Positions 10,753 to 21,119 of a DNA stretch of 64,000 nucleotides are shown here, piece by piece; within the stretch, counting starts at the first letter, position 1; every line of letters starts with the position of its first letter. The position numbers and the translations under genes were made by a program. The DNA comes from Serripes groenlandicus. Lineage: Eukaryota; Mollusca; Bivalvia; Cardiida; Cardiidae. The DNA lies in assembly GCA_031761405.1 (NCBI GenBank), contig JASEVX010000011.1:18397106-18461105 (forward strand). The letters are read 5' to 3'. The notes under the pieces are model-generated. The model saw nothing but the letters and a program-made list of their open reading frames with translations, was not told the DNA's origin and ran no database searches.

Positions 10753-12211
10753 CCGGTTCAACGGATTTGAATAAATAGGAAGCTTATATGTGCCAAACTA
10801 TTTTTAAATTATGCCAGTTCTTTGGACAGGACCATTTCCCATTCCGTGGGAAACGTGGCAGCAAGGCAGCATGGAATTTTATTGTTCTATCTCCTCTAAT
10901 AGAATATCACCTTAGCTATGGTAACCAGGGTTTTCCATGTTAGTTAATTTATCAATTTAACGAGCTTCACATTTGAATAAGTAATCAATAAAAGACAATG
11001 AATACGTAATCGCAAATGCGTTTCATAGTTGTATCATTCACCGTTTTGGTTTGGTCAGAAGTTATCCCTACGGCTGTTAAAAAATAGTGTACGCTTTGAT
11101 GAGGATATGCACATTGTATACATCTTTCTTTTGCCTTACTATGCACATTATTCGATTTAAACCATTTGCGTTTGGTCGCGTAATGAACGTCGACGATAAT
11201 TAGTTTAACGGTCGTAGTAAACTTTAGTCTGAAGAACACCAGTTGTGGTTAACGAACTGGAAAGCGATTATCGATATAATTAGGTCCAGACATGGAGGGA
11301 GAACTTGGTATACAGCTCTTTTCATAACAATATATCCCTTATTATCCAACCAAATCCTATGATGTGGGTACTCAAAAAGAAGTCTCTTTCCGACGATTTG
11401 TTTGAGAACTCACAAAAATTGGTAGGAGGGTCAAATAATGATGTAGAACGTATAAAACGCCCAATATGTCGAGCTCTGGTCCATCACCGATATACATGAC
11501 GCATTTGCTAATGAAAGTTTAGTGTATTGATACAAATATATGAAATGCTTTTCTAGTGAATTGTTGAGAAATGGACTCATCTTGGTCAATTTACTGCTTC
11601 AACGATTGGTTTAACTAGTCTTACTTTGCAATAAATCAAGATATGAAATGAACAAATAAACAGAACAATTGCAAGTTTAGATGTAACAACGAGATGTGTT
11701 GCCCTTTCTGAACATCTAACGTGAAAAGTTAATTTTTATTCTAGACATAGCACTCATGAAAATCACTTTTGAGTTCAGAGATGACAGTGTCGATATCTTC
11801 TTAAGGATCTCTTTAAGCAACGAATTCCATTACACTTTATTCTGTTTTAAATACCGTTATAAATTATATTTGCTTGGGATAATAGTAAATTGCCATTTTT
11901 ATTTGTCAAGATGAACAGAGTAGTCGTCAATACTTTCTTTGTGCGTTTGCCTTTAGTCAACGCTCAAGGACCAGCAGGCAATTAATTCTCTTATTCAACT
12001 CTATACCACAAATATGCAGACGACATTAATAAAACGTTGCAAAAATTGATTGAAAATCTAAATTAACACGGTACATATTGAATCAACTCGATTTAATGAG
12101 AAATTTCGATTATAATGCAATAGTTACGAGGTCGTCGTAAGACAAGGTACAATCGACCGTCAACAATAATCAGACTGACAAGGCAGGAGATACAAAACGA
12201 CGTTTGGTTTT
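10753..12211. other. Intergenic, downstream of the ZP gene; nothing recognised
   Basis: Short frames at 10985-11239 and 11305-11499 show no known domain. Unit 3 has 86 extra bases in the corresponding region (40731-40816). Confidence 0.4.
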
Positions 12212-12330
12212 GAGGTAAGAGAGCGAGGCTCGGTAGTGGGATGTCGTGGGTTAGATCTCATGCCGAGGCATACCAAAGTCCTTTTAATGGCATTTCTTGG
12301 CACTGTGCTTGTTAGATATGGACTAAAGGT
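12212..12330 (+). mobile_element. SINE fragment with tRNA B-box remnant (V-type-like tail)
   Basis: GTCGTGGGTTAGATCTCATG is a decayed tRNA B-box arm. It is followed by GCCGAGGCATACCAAAGTCC and a CTTGGCACTGTGCTTG stretch, an arrangement familiar from bivalve tRNA SINEs (from memory). It sits just beyond the ZP gene stop codon, in its likely 3' flank. Equivalents are at 27122, 42114 and 57024. Confidence 0.5.
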
Positions 12331-12481
12331 GTAATTTACTCAGGACGCGTCGTTATATAACTTGGAGACTAGGGTAGTTATATGAAAGTTAAAACAGATT
12401 GGTTGCACTTGTTTAAGTATTAGATTATTACAGAATATTTCAAATATTTCAATCAATAATAAAGATGCTATCGGTCAGTCT

Positions 12482-15400
12482 TCAAGCCTTCATGATCACA
12501 AACAGCATGGCCAATGTCAAACTAACAGATCCTGAAATTATAAAGGGCCGTTATAAAGATAAGTTTGGTATAATCCGGACAAACAGTATTGACCGCGTCA
12601 AATAAGTGTACGGCCTTGCGTTCAATTGGCACATCAACGGAACATGTTTCGCTCAAAGCCAGTAAGTGTCAGTAATTTTCCCCTATAAAACAAGACTTCG
12701 TCGAAACGGGTGTACGTATAACTGGTACAGTTCAGAGTGAATTGTATGCAAGGTTAACTACATTTACAAAACGGAAATAAGTACTTTGTTAAAAATAGAT
12801 TAGCCCTATGTTAAACATTGTCATTTAATACGTGCCCGTTAAAACATTTTCACACCCTACCCGGTAAGTCTACGATGAAGGGATGCTATTAGGTATGTCT
12901 TCAATAGACGTACATGGAAGGTTTTGATGACTGATAGACTTACAGACTCACACGAGTCTCCCATTGTTGACAAATGCAAAGACCCGTTAACTGTTCAAGT
13001 ACCCTGGCCTTATTGACAAAAACAAAGACCATTACCTTTAAATGTATTAGTCTTACCATTAGCGCGAGTAGATCCTCCGAGAACATCTTTGATTATCAAT
13101 CTTTTGCTGAAAGATGCAATTTCGGCACTATCGTCATCTGCATCGTTGCTAGAGAGTGCACGCCTCCTTCGTGCACCACAAGACTGAAGTATATATCGAG
13201 TTGTTATAGAGACATCGTTTCGACAAATGTGTAACCATTATTTGTAAGAAATATGACAAGCGTCATCCCATTTCAAAAAATAAAAGGAATATGGAACTTG
13301 GAATTCAAATACAACTGAAATTAATGTTGGTAAATGCAACCGAAATTTAGAATGGATTCAATCCATCTAACTTGTATTCCAGCTACTTGGATCATTTAAC
13401 CCTTCTGATAAGCGATATATTTTAAATATAGAGTGAGACTCATTATGACTTACAATAACACAGTCACTGCTGGAGATACAAATTTTGACAGTACACTCTA
13501 AAACCACAACATCAGTGTCGAAGAACTTGAATGCATGAAATGTCATGTCGTAATCAACCTCGTGGGTTGCGACTGTCTTAGTAAAATCGGACACCAGATT
13601 TCCATCATCGGAACAGCTGAAAAAGACAAGAAAATAAGCAAAACACCATGGAAATAGATTGTAAGTCTATAGAAACAGACATTGCTCGAGTGAGCAATTA
13701 AGTGTCTCGCCAGTCAAAAATATTATTTCCTACGATACATTGATTGATGTTTAACAATTTCTCAGTTATATCACGGCGGCCAGTTCACCTACTCATGCAT
13801 TTCCTGGTACTCCACACAACAATCTTCCCAAGCAACTGGCTGCTTTTCCATATAGACATAGCCCATTGGTGGAAGAAGAATGACGCATGTCGCATTGACT
13901 TGTCAATCGTCGGAAAGAAAGTTGGCCGAGCCGGGATTCGAACTCACAACCCCCGGATTGACAGCCCGCGTCGCTACCGACTGAGCTCCCGGTGCTCGGC
14001 TCCTACGATACAAGATGATATAATTCGATCAGGGAAGATCAGTTGAACGAAAGAGAATAAAATAAGTGCATGACTTTCGTGAACATACCCGTTTGTGATG
14101 AGAATCTTAGAATTGCTTCCGCCTTTTGCAACACAGGTTAAAGGCTTCATGGTATAATTATCTGAAATGAGTATATAACTTGGATAACAATAATCGTATC
14201 AATTACACTGACAATATTTCTCTATTTAACTAATAGACGCTAATAAGTCTATTAGATGGATATTCTGGAAACAGACATCGAGAGAGTGTTGTAGAATTTA
14301 CTTCAAATCGTAGAAAAATATTGAAAGTTATTTATCTTGGTTGCTAAATAACGGATGACTGCATGGAATATAATTATATGAGTTGGCTTTGAAAGCTCAC
14401 CAAAATATGTACACATGTATAATGAAATGTCACTATCTTACTTGGTCCATTGATCTTGAAAGTCAGGTCCTGTCCTACTGTGGCCGTATTAACAACATTT
14501 GCACCAAGAAAGAAGTCAGCGGTGATATCATAGTATGGATCCGATGATTCAACAGTGTGGTTAACGCTGGAAACCAAGTACGAGACGATTACGTGAATTC
14601 AACAGAATAAGTACATCATAACTATGGTAATATTGAAATTAGCTTAATCCACACTAACTATAGTCTAGTAGAATGATTGAAGCAGTTTAAGTCGTAACAG
14701 AGTTTACAGTAGATTAAACCAACTAAATCGCCCCGGCTGGTAAGAGAGTGTTATCTTATATCTCACTATAAATCAATCCAGGACATTTCAGACCACGACT
14801 TGGAATAATAATGTTGTGCAGAAAACGTTGACGAATCAAAGCAATGTTTCAACGTTCGTCGATAGATACTAATGACTTCAAGTAATATATAAGGTGAACC
14901 ATGTGTTATCAAGACATGCACTAGTTATTCCGAACTTTATATGCAAAAAGTTGTTCTGTATGAAACAAAGCTTTAACGAATGAAATAAGCGAAATGTAAA
15001 TACCTCACTTCAGTCAGGTTTCCAAACAAGGTTACGTTATAGTCACTCAAAGGGGCACACTGGAATGTATACTTGACACCTGCTCCTCCAATAATATCGT
15101 CATCACTCAAAGTTCGGTCAGAGAAATAGGCAGTGATATTGTTAGACTGTATGAAAGTGAGAGATATTAGCTTATCGGATTAAATAATCATTTACATTAA
15201 CATAAAACAAGAATCGCGTAGGCGCTTGTGAATGTTAAATGTATTGCGTCAAAAAATACCTTGAATGTTAGTGTATATATATGGAAATATAACAACTTAA
15301 CCGTCTTGACAGCGATATTATAAATAACTAGGTTGGTTTTCATAGCTAGACTGGATTATAACAAACCATATCTACTTCCATGTTCAACTACAGTGGTTGA

Positions 15401-17207
15401 ATAATGTAATCATATGCATAAGTTTTAGCACAGTATTCATGTATATGCATAAGTTTTGACACTAACTGAAACGAAGTATTTAAGCCTTCATCCATTTTCA
15501 TTGACGACATGATCAAGTTTTAAAAATATTCCAAGAGAATACCGCGTGTGTTTGAGGAAGTAGTAAAGCTAACAACGAAGGAATATTCTGAAACATTTCA
15601 TAACAGGTGCCAAAAGACCTTAAACCCAAAGAACGAAAATACCCAACACCCAGGTATGGCTGCGTGCAAGTTGTGCTCAGAAAGCAAAAAGATATATAGC
15701 ATTCCTATTAAGATGCATGTAGCTTAGAGACCTAATGTTCCCGTTCTAAATATCGTATGAAATGAGAAAGCTTACCGTAGAACCACAGGTAAAGATAACG
15801 GTAGCATGACCGTCATCAGTGTCTTGTGTACAATTCGTGATAGAACCGCTGCTAGAATAAAAAGCTCTGTAATGGGTGAAGACAGCGGAATTTGGATTTT
15901 TGAATTGAATCGTCTGATTTGGGAAACACTCTGGAATTAAAATAAATAATTTCATTCTTTATATGTACTTTGTACGTTATGAACAGATCATAAACTAGTT
16001 TTTTTATTTACAATGTTACACAAATTAGACTAGTCTGATTAAGCATGCTTAATATACTCCAGAAATATATATATATATTGGGGGGAAAAATGGCCACAGA
16101 CCCACTCAAATTAAACACATTTATATTTTTGGGATATTACCCAATGCAATTAACAACTTTTCAAATACACAATTATGCGTTATCAAAACAAGCACATACC
16201 AAGTGTTGCTCAAGTTCTATATATCAAACAGGTTATACTAATCATACTAAAATGTTAGCAGACGTGCCTCAGTAGCTCAAGTCTGTAGCATCCAAAAAGT
16301 TTCTGGAGATCACAAATGAAAGTCCGATGGAGTTTTGAATTTCATTATGGTTTAAAAAAAGACACTTTTATAAAATTGAACTCACTGAAATCATCGCCCA
16401 TAACGTCACAAGCCATTACGACCAACATAACGAATACTGCAACTCTCAACATCTGTAAAATAAAACGAGTCCATTTAGAAATCAACTTGTAAATCCTGCT
16501 CAACCAATGTAGTTCACTTTTCGTGAAATACATTGGACTCGCGATATCTTGAGCAGAGCACAAGTCGATTACATCGTTTTAACTCGAACCATATCAATAA
16601 ACGGATATCTTCATCAAAGCAGGGTAGTAGAAATCACCGATTGCTCATACTAGCAAACATAACTGCATCTGTCGTTTTCTTTTCAGGTTTTAAAATTGCG
16701 ACTCTTAAAATGTACCAGTTAAATTGTCCATAGTTGAGATACTTCCAAATTACAGACGGTTTTTGAAAATGTGGGAAAAGGAGATACAGTCTCAACTCTA
16801 ATTAACACTTTCATGTTATTTCATTCTTCAGCGTTATTATTAACTCGGAATTCTCTTGAAATAAAATGTGCACGGGTTAAATCGGTTTTACAATAAATGC
16901 GAAATTTGAGAGTTGGAAAACTAAAACTACATTTGTCCAGTTACACACCTTTTCCTTGGATGCGTTTTTTGAAAAAGTACAGAAGACATAATATCAGTTA
17001 AGCCTTTACCACTTACAGATGCTTTCCGATGCATCTGCAGAATACGGCTTTTGGAAGTTGTGGCAAAAGGAGTAATCCAAGTAATTTCCTCCCTTAACAC
17101 TCAAAGTCGTCAAATTTGCTGTATTTGAGAAATTGTTAAATGGTAATTTACCGTGGATCTAAACCGCCACAATTTGGTACAACAGTAACAAAAAGAAAAC
17201 CTACCAT
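12482..17207 (-). CDS. Secreted ZP-domain glycoprotein, unit 1
   Basis: Nine exons splice in phase: 17205-17207 (ATG at the end of exon 1), 16386-16452, 15776-15930, 15004-15146, 14442-14566, 14089-14161, 13454-13616, 13057-13183, 12482-12531. Every junction has GT/AG. Numbering from the second Met (MLRV), the protein is 300 residues. Residues 1-19 are a signal peptide. The ZP-N half has Cys 24, 56, 71 and 104; the ZP-C half has Cys 173, 189, 229, 234, 240 and 244, with FHAFKF at 214-219. A furin-type site ARRRRA sits at 246-251, directly after the last Cys. A short hydrophobic tail (286-298) suggests a GPI signal or external hydrophobic patch. Sequons are at N27, 55, 77, 111, 117, 124 and 165. 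ZP modules polymerise into filaments once the tail is cleaved; egg coat or another matrix is likely but unproven. Residue 193 is Gly here. Confidence 0.88.
13728..14012 (-). mobile_element. tRNA-derived SINE in ZP intron, 12-bp TSD, unit 1
   Basis: TCCTACGATACA is duplicated at 13728-13739 and 14001-14012. Read on the minus strand, the body starts with a tRNA head (A box region ending TCGGTAGCGACG, B box GGGGGTTGTGAGTTCGAATC) and contains the core complement of CTCAGTTATATCACGGCGG. It lies in the intron between ZP exons 5 and 6, in the same orientation as the gene. The equivalents sit at identical places in all units, so insertion preceded the amplification. Confidence 0.82.
16998..17085. mobile_element. 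Half copy of piggyBac-like MITE in ZP 5' intron
   Basis: TTAAGCCTTTACCACTTACA, GCATCTGCAGAATACGGCTT and GTTGTGGCAAAAGGAG follow the left half of the MITE at 901-1122 in order. The right half is not recognisable. Equivalents are at 31908, 46900 and about 61836. Confidence 0.5.
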
Positions 17208-17313
17208 TCTAAGCTATCTTCTTACGCTTCTCGCCGAGTGTCAACTAGTCAACCTTTCTGGAACGCCTGCTCTTTAAACTGATAATGTCTTCGGCGTCGG
17301 TCTTATTTATATA
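17208..17313 (-). promoter_or_regulatory. TATA promoter and 5' UTR exon of ZP gene, unit 1
   Basis: On the minus strand, TATATAAATA at 17304-17313 precedes a likely start near 17275 by about 30 bp. The first exon then runs to 17205, where the donor ATG|GTAGGT splits off the start codon. Splicing to the acceptor TTTTACAG before 16452 creates ATG-ATG-TTG, so translation can begin at either Met. The first ATG has A at -3. Confidence 0.6.
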
Positions 17314-18117
17314 GTCATTTATGCTAATGCACGAGACTTTGAATACAATTCATGTGCTCGTGAACATTTTAATACCTGTAGTTGTGGACCTATGTCACAA
17401 GAAAATGAGCCCACCACGTGTTCCTATCTTTTATTCAATTTTTACAAATAAAATGTCTATCTTTTACAATAAATGCCAGATTTAAAACATGTGATTGTTT
17501 AAATTTCTGCTCTAGCAAAAACATAACTTGATACGGATCTACAATACTTTAATGGCATTGAATCAATTTTCCTAAGTCACATTTTTCTTTGACACAGTAA
17601 TTTTACAAACATTTGAAAGGGCTGACCAATATTCAATGGAATGACAGGAATTCGAAATGTTCACACACGATGTATCAGTCTCATTATCATGGTGAAGTGC
17701 CCTTGGAAAATGCACATTTCTAGTACTGGTTTGTTTACCAATGGATCATGAATGAGCGAACTGTCGCCGTGCTATAGGTGAACTACGGTTGAAAACGGCG
17801 TAAAATAGAAAGAATAAAAAGAAACCTCATCACAACCAGAGGTAACTTCGCTTGCTAGTATATATATATATATCTGATAACTGCCCCATACAGGTTGAAT
17901 CAAAATCGTTAAGTATATAACAGTGGAGATAACCCATATAGATAAACGAGATAGAGAAGCGGTGTTTGTCAAGTGTTCAGATTGTATAGTGTAAGTGTAT
18001 GGCCTTTTAAGCAGTGTCGTCTGATCCAATATACGTACAGAGAAGAATTTTGGTCTGATGTTAAAGATATTGCATATTTTCGTGCGGTTGTAGGAAATCC
18101 AACAAAGTTGTTGTTTC
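17314..18117. other. Upstream region of ZP gene, nothing else recognised
   Basis: The stretch is AT-rich. An AT dinucleotide run at about 17860-17873 changes length between units. The 144-codon minus frame (17772-18206) partly overlaps a MITE remnant and has no domain. Confidence 0.4.
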
Positions 18118-18195
18118 GTAACATTTTCCCACGTGCAGAAGCTTTCTGACGTCTCTGCAACAGACAACTTTTGAAAACTTTTGTTTAAAGTGATC
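18118..18195. mobile_element. Half copy of piggyBac-like MITE
   Basis: CCCACGTGCAGAAGC, TTTCTGACGTCTCTGCAACA and GACAACTTTTGAAAAC match the MITE end found at 1122-1040 read on the minus strand. The partner end is missing. Equivalents are at 33028, 48020 and 62954. Confidence 0.55.
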
Positions 18196-18670
18196 CCCTT
18201 TCTCATCCTTATTTCAATGATAACGTTTTTAAAACGTTAACCATACTACATGTGTACAAGTGCTTTTCTTAGAAATATCAATTTTGGTTAAATCTTTACC
18301 AGCCCTTGATAAAGTCGGTCGGGTATTGAGTGCTAGCAAGCCTTTATCACGTGCGCGCATGCCTTTTCCCAGGTTCCTAAAGACACATTGTGTAAACAAC
18401 CGAGCCAAGGCAGACAATATGCGGCCTTATTGTATGCACGTTTTGCGAGGTCTCACATGAAGATGTATGCAAGTGACTTAAGGGGCTACAATCCTAGTTT
18501 TTGTCAGCATTTACATTCAAAATCTACATCGTCTACGCGGAAACTGAAGGCGCTGGCGAACCTATATATCTGTTTCACTTTTCCGCAGAGACAACACGAC
18601 TGCCTTTTACTTGACACGGCTCAATGTTACCCAAACGTAAACACACTCACACTATCATGAACCGATTTAT
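18196..18670. other. Intergenic, no gene recognised
   Basis: Three overlapping short frames (minus 18229-18417, plus 18260-18460 and 18388-18660) have no domain or splice support. Confidence 0.4.
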
Positions 18671-18850
18671 TGGGGTGTAACGCCGTTTTCAACAAAGTTT
18701 CAGTCATATTACGACGACCAGTTCACATACCCATGTGTTTCCTGGCTTTATCACACCAGTACTCCATTCAACAGTCTTTCCAACTAGACAAGATGGGGTT
18801 TGAACTTACAGCCCTGGATATTCAGCCCGCATCGCTGCCGACCGAAAACC
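18671..18850 (-). mobile_element. Degenerate SINE (Meta-type core), unit 1
   Basis: GGTGTAACGCCGTTTTCAAC and CAGTCATATTACGACGACC give the best-preserved core in the unit. The tRNA head (GGGTTTGAACTTACAGCCC) has decayed and lost its 5' end. No TSD is seen. Confidence 0.7.
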
Positions 18851-18983
18851 AAAATAACGGCTTAGACTTATACCCCGTTCACCGTTCACATAGCTCTGCG
18901 ACCTTAAGCCTCAGTCACACATTCAGGAGGTTTACTGCCGTCCTTGATAGGACCATTCCCGATTAAAAAAATAAAAAGAATGA

Positions 18984-19128
18984 TTAAGATCCTGTAGTAA
19001 CGGGAACGGGGTATAGGTATAATCATCACTTCTACAGCCTTGCTGTGTAAGCCGGCTTTTATAGCGACGTTGGTAGATTGGTTGACCTATTCTTTAAAAA
19101 CAATTCAAAAGCCTGATTAAGATCCCGT
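18984..19128 (+). mobile_element. Partial LTR in a ~133-bp direct repeat, lacking the 5S-like domain
   Basis: GTAACGGGAACGGGGTATAG at about 18998 repeats 133 bp later at 19130. The two stretches match through GCCGGCTTTTATAGCGACG and TTGGTTGACC, then part exactly where the complete LTR enters its 5S-like segment (TCTTAAA followed by AACAATTCAAAAGCC here, by GTTAAGCAACG in the full LTR). Equivalents are at 33894-34038 and 48886-49030. Confidence 0.7.
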
Positions 19129-19510
19129 TGTAACGGGAACGGGGTATAGGTATAATCATCACTTCTACAGCCTTGCTTTGTAAGCCGGCTTTTATAGCGA
19201 CGTTGGTAGAGTGGTTGACCTTTTCTTAAAGTTAAGCAACGTTCATCGCGGTTAGTGCCTGGATGGGTGACCCGCGATGGCTTAACGTCGGTACACGTTA
19301 CAAATGGTGGCAGCGGTTGGATTTTGGGTTGATATCACCATCATCCCCGAACCCCAATGGTTCCCATTGAGTTTACATAGCTCTAGTGTACTGCTTGTGT
19401 TCAGTTGTGTGACTTCGGGTCGAAGTCAAGAGAAAAGGGGGATAAATGTAACGGGAACGGGGTATAGGTTTACATACCACTTATACAGCCTTGCGGAAGA
19501 CATCGTTACA
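19129..19510 (+). mobile_element. TRIM-like LTR element with 5S rRNA-type LTR, unit 1
   Basis: The 5' LTR (19129-19302, 174 bp) runs TGTAACGGG...CGTTACA. Two bases on is TGGTGGCAGCGGT (19305-19317), exactly complementary to the 3' end of eukaryotic tRNA-Leu with its CCA. The interior is only 144 bp and codes for nothing. A perfect hairpin GACTTCG-GGT-CGAAGTC (19411-19427) directly precedes a polypurine tract (19428-19442). The 3' LTR (19447-19510) starts TGTAACGGG and ends CGTTACA but lacks about 110 middle bases, including the 5S part. No clear target duplication is seen (CCCGT versus AAACT). The features are those of a terminal-repeat retrotransposon in miniature; it depends on proteins from elsewhere. 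Confidence 0.75.
19229..19286 (+). promoter_or_regulatory. 5S rRNA-like internal control region inside the LTR
   Basis: AAGTTAAGCAACGT (A-box part), GGTTAGT (intermediate element) and TGGATGGGTGACC (C box) occur in the order and spacing of the 3' half of animal 5S rRNA. The intervening bases differ from 5S but keep pairing: CATCGCGG (19244-19251) with CCGCGATG (19272-19279), and GTTAAGC (19231-19237) with GCTTAAC (19280-19286). TFIIIA/Pol III recognition is plausible; the first T4 run downstream is at 19323-19326. Copies are at 34139-34196 and 49131-49188. Confidence 0.8.
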
Positions 19511-19730
19511 AAACTGTTTCACGTGATAGTCCCGTTCTATAAAAGAATCGTGCGACGGCGGATTCTAACTCCATCCACAGCAGTTCTACAATGAGCCATC
19601 AATTATTGACAGATTGTCTCCATTTAAATTATATAATTTCATCTTTATAAGGAGTAAGTTACCTCACTATGCCTGCTAAGAAGAAGCCTGTGTCTGCTAA
19701 GAAAGAGGCTGCAAGACAACTAAGGAAAAT
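19511..19730 (+). other. Promoter-like segment and basic N-terminal ORF of unknown origin (A copy)
   Basis: TATAAAAG (19538-19545) is followed by a 5' leader with a 19-codon upstream frame (ATG 19591), then an ATG at 19670 opening MPAKKKPVSAKK, an E or K, then AARQLRK. After about 20 codons the frame runs into the antisense HARBI1 relic. The basic start resembles a chromatin-type or gag-like N terminus but is too short to identify. The B copy is 20096-20312. Confidence 0.4.
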
Positions 19731-19833
19731 GAAGCCTGGTGTAGTGGGGCAGGCGATAATCTCTGAAGCGTACTCATCAATGATGGCTTGGCATACTTCA
19801 TGGACACACATTGACATCGTGTTACTGGGAACC
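19731..19833 (-). pseudogene. HARBI1-like fragment (A copy of sub-duplication)
   Basis: Only the segment encoding VPSNTMSICVHEVCQAIID to TTP is present, without the upstream half. It was carried along in the 585-bp duplication. Equivalents are at 34641-34743 and 49633-49735. Confidence 0.75.
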
Positions 19834-19839
19834 CTTTAT

Positions 19840-20095
19840 GTGCCTAGATGGGTGACCCGCGATGGCTTAACGTCGGTACACGTTACAAATGGTGGCAGCG
19901 GTTGGATGTTGGGTTGATATCACCATCATCTCCGAACCCCAATGGTTCCCAGTGAGTTTACATAGCTCTAGTGTACTGCTTGTGTTCAGTTGTGTGACTT
20001 CGGGTCGAAGTCAAGAGAAAAGGAGGAGAAATGTAACGGGAACGGGGTATAGGTATGCATATCACTTATACAGCCTTGCGGAAGACATCGTTACA
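19840..20095 (+). mobile_element. 5'-truncated TRIM-like element (B copy)
   Basis: It retains the last 48 bp of the LTR including the C-box half of the 5S motif, the tRNA-Leu PBS (19890-19902), the hairpin, and an uninterrupted 19-nt purine tract (20013-20031) directly abutting a 64-bp 3' LTR at 20032-20095. The clean tract shows that the interruption in the A copy is secondary. Equivalents are at 34750-35005 and 49742-49997. Confidence 0.75.
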
Positions 20096-20312
20096 AAACT
20101 GTTTCACGTGATAGTCCCGTTCTATAAAAGTATCGTCCGACGGCGGATTCTAACTTCATCCACAGCAGTTCTACAATGAGCCATCAGTTATTGGCAGATT
20201 GTCTCCATTTAAATTATATAATTTCATCTTTATAAGGAGTAAGTTACCTCACTATGCCTGCTAAGAAGAAGCCTGTGTCTGCTAAGAAAAAAGCTGCAAG
20301 ACAACTAAGGAA

Positions 20313-21101
20313 AATGAAGCCTGGTGTAGTGGGGCAGGCGATAACCTCTGCAGCGTACTCATCAATGATGGCTTGGCATACTTCATGGACACATATTGAC
20401 ATCGTGTTACTGGGAACCACTTTATGCTGCTGTAACTGTCGCTGGATGTCAGATGCCTCATGGTACAGGCAAATGTCAGTCCTGGATCAATGGCTTGCCT
20501 CCACCAGTAATCTTGTTTGGTTACGCGGAGTGTGATCCGAGAAACGACTTCATCGTACAGTTCCATGGGCATCCTCATGTAGTTGATGAAAGCTTCTGGA
20601 TCTTCTTCTCTCGGCTCTCTCACCAATGTGTCGTACTTGCTGAGCAGCTACCTTCTGGATATCCAGGGCTTGACACAGTATCTTCTTTTTCTACCGGGTT
20701 GCAGTGCTCTTCTGTTCAAATAATTACTGGCAAACAGAGGGTCTTCTTCTCTACCTTCCATTTACATGAGATCAACCTGCTTTTGTTTGTTTGTTTGTTT
20801 GTTTGGAGTTTAACGCCGCTTTCAACAGCTTTGGTCATATCACGGCGGTCAGTGCACCTACCCATGTTTTCCTGGCTTTCCCACACCAGTACTTACACAA
20901 CATTCTTTCGAAGCCACTGACTACTTTCTCACATATATCAGAGGTGAGAGGCAATGGAAAACATCGCCCGAAAGAATGTCGCCGCAACCGGGTATCGAAC
21001 CCGTGATCTCCAGATCACGAGTCAGATACGCTACCAATTGAGCTACCCGGCCGGGTCAGATCAACCTGCTGCAGAAGTCTCTGCCTACGTGTAGCATTCA
21101 T
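20313..21101 (-). pseudogene. HARBI1-like transposase relic, unit 2
   Basis: It carries the same stop, frameshift and SINE interruption as unit 1. Here the left edge is visible: the transposase frame ends after CPTTPGF and runs into the antisense of the basic MPAKKK segment. Base 20539 is G where units 1 and 4 have T. Confidence 0.85.
20769..21070 (-). mobile_element. Full-length SINE with 13-bp TSD, unit 2
   Basis: Identical to the unit 1 copy. The TSDs are at 20769-20781 and 21058-21070, and the tRNA-like head at 20981-21052. Confidence 0.85.
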
Positions 21102-21119
21102 GGTTGACCAGTCATGAAT

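Larger units (their letters stand above)
19256..20418 (+). repeat. 585-bp direct duplication (A/B) spanning LTR end, promoter-like segment and HARBI1 end
   Basis: A (19256-19840) and B (19841-20418) match from GTGCCTGGATGGG to GTGTTACTGGGAACC with scattered substitutions. B therefore has only the last ~47 bp of the LTR. It recurs at 34166-35328 and 49158-50410. Unit 1 itself starts inside B because of the gap. Confidence 0.9.

Noticed and set aside
13057..13183. Plus-strand ORF 12974-13234 as a gene
   Set aside because: It is the antisense of the ZP exon with the furin site, which has proper splice borders on the minus strand.
19229..19290. Genuine 5S rRNA gene
   Set aside because: The 5' half of 5S rRNA is absent and the inter-box bases differ. 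It sits inside an LTR-like unit with PBS directly downstream.
20396..20920. 174-codon plus-strand ORF, present in every unit
   Set aside because: Runs antisense through the HARBI1 relic and into the SINE; no domain or initiation context of its own.
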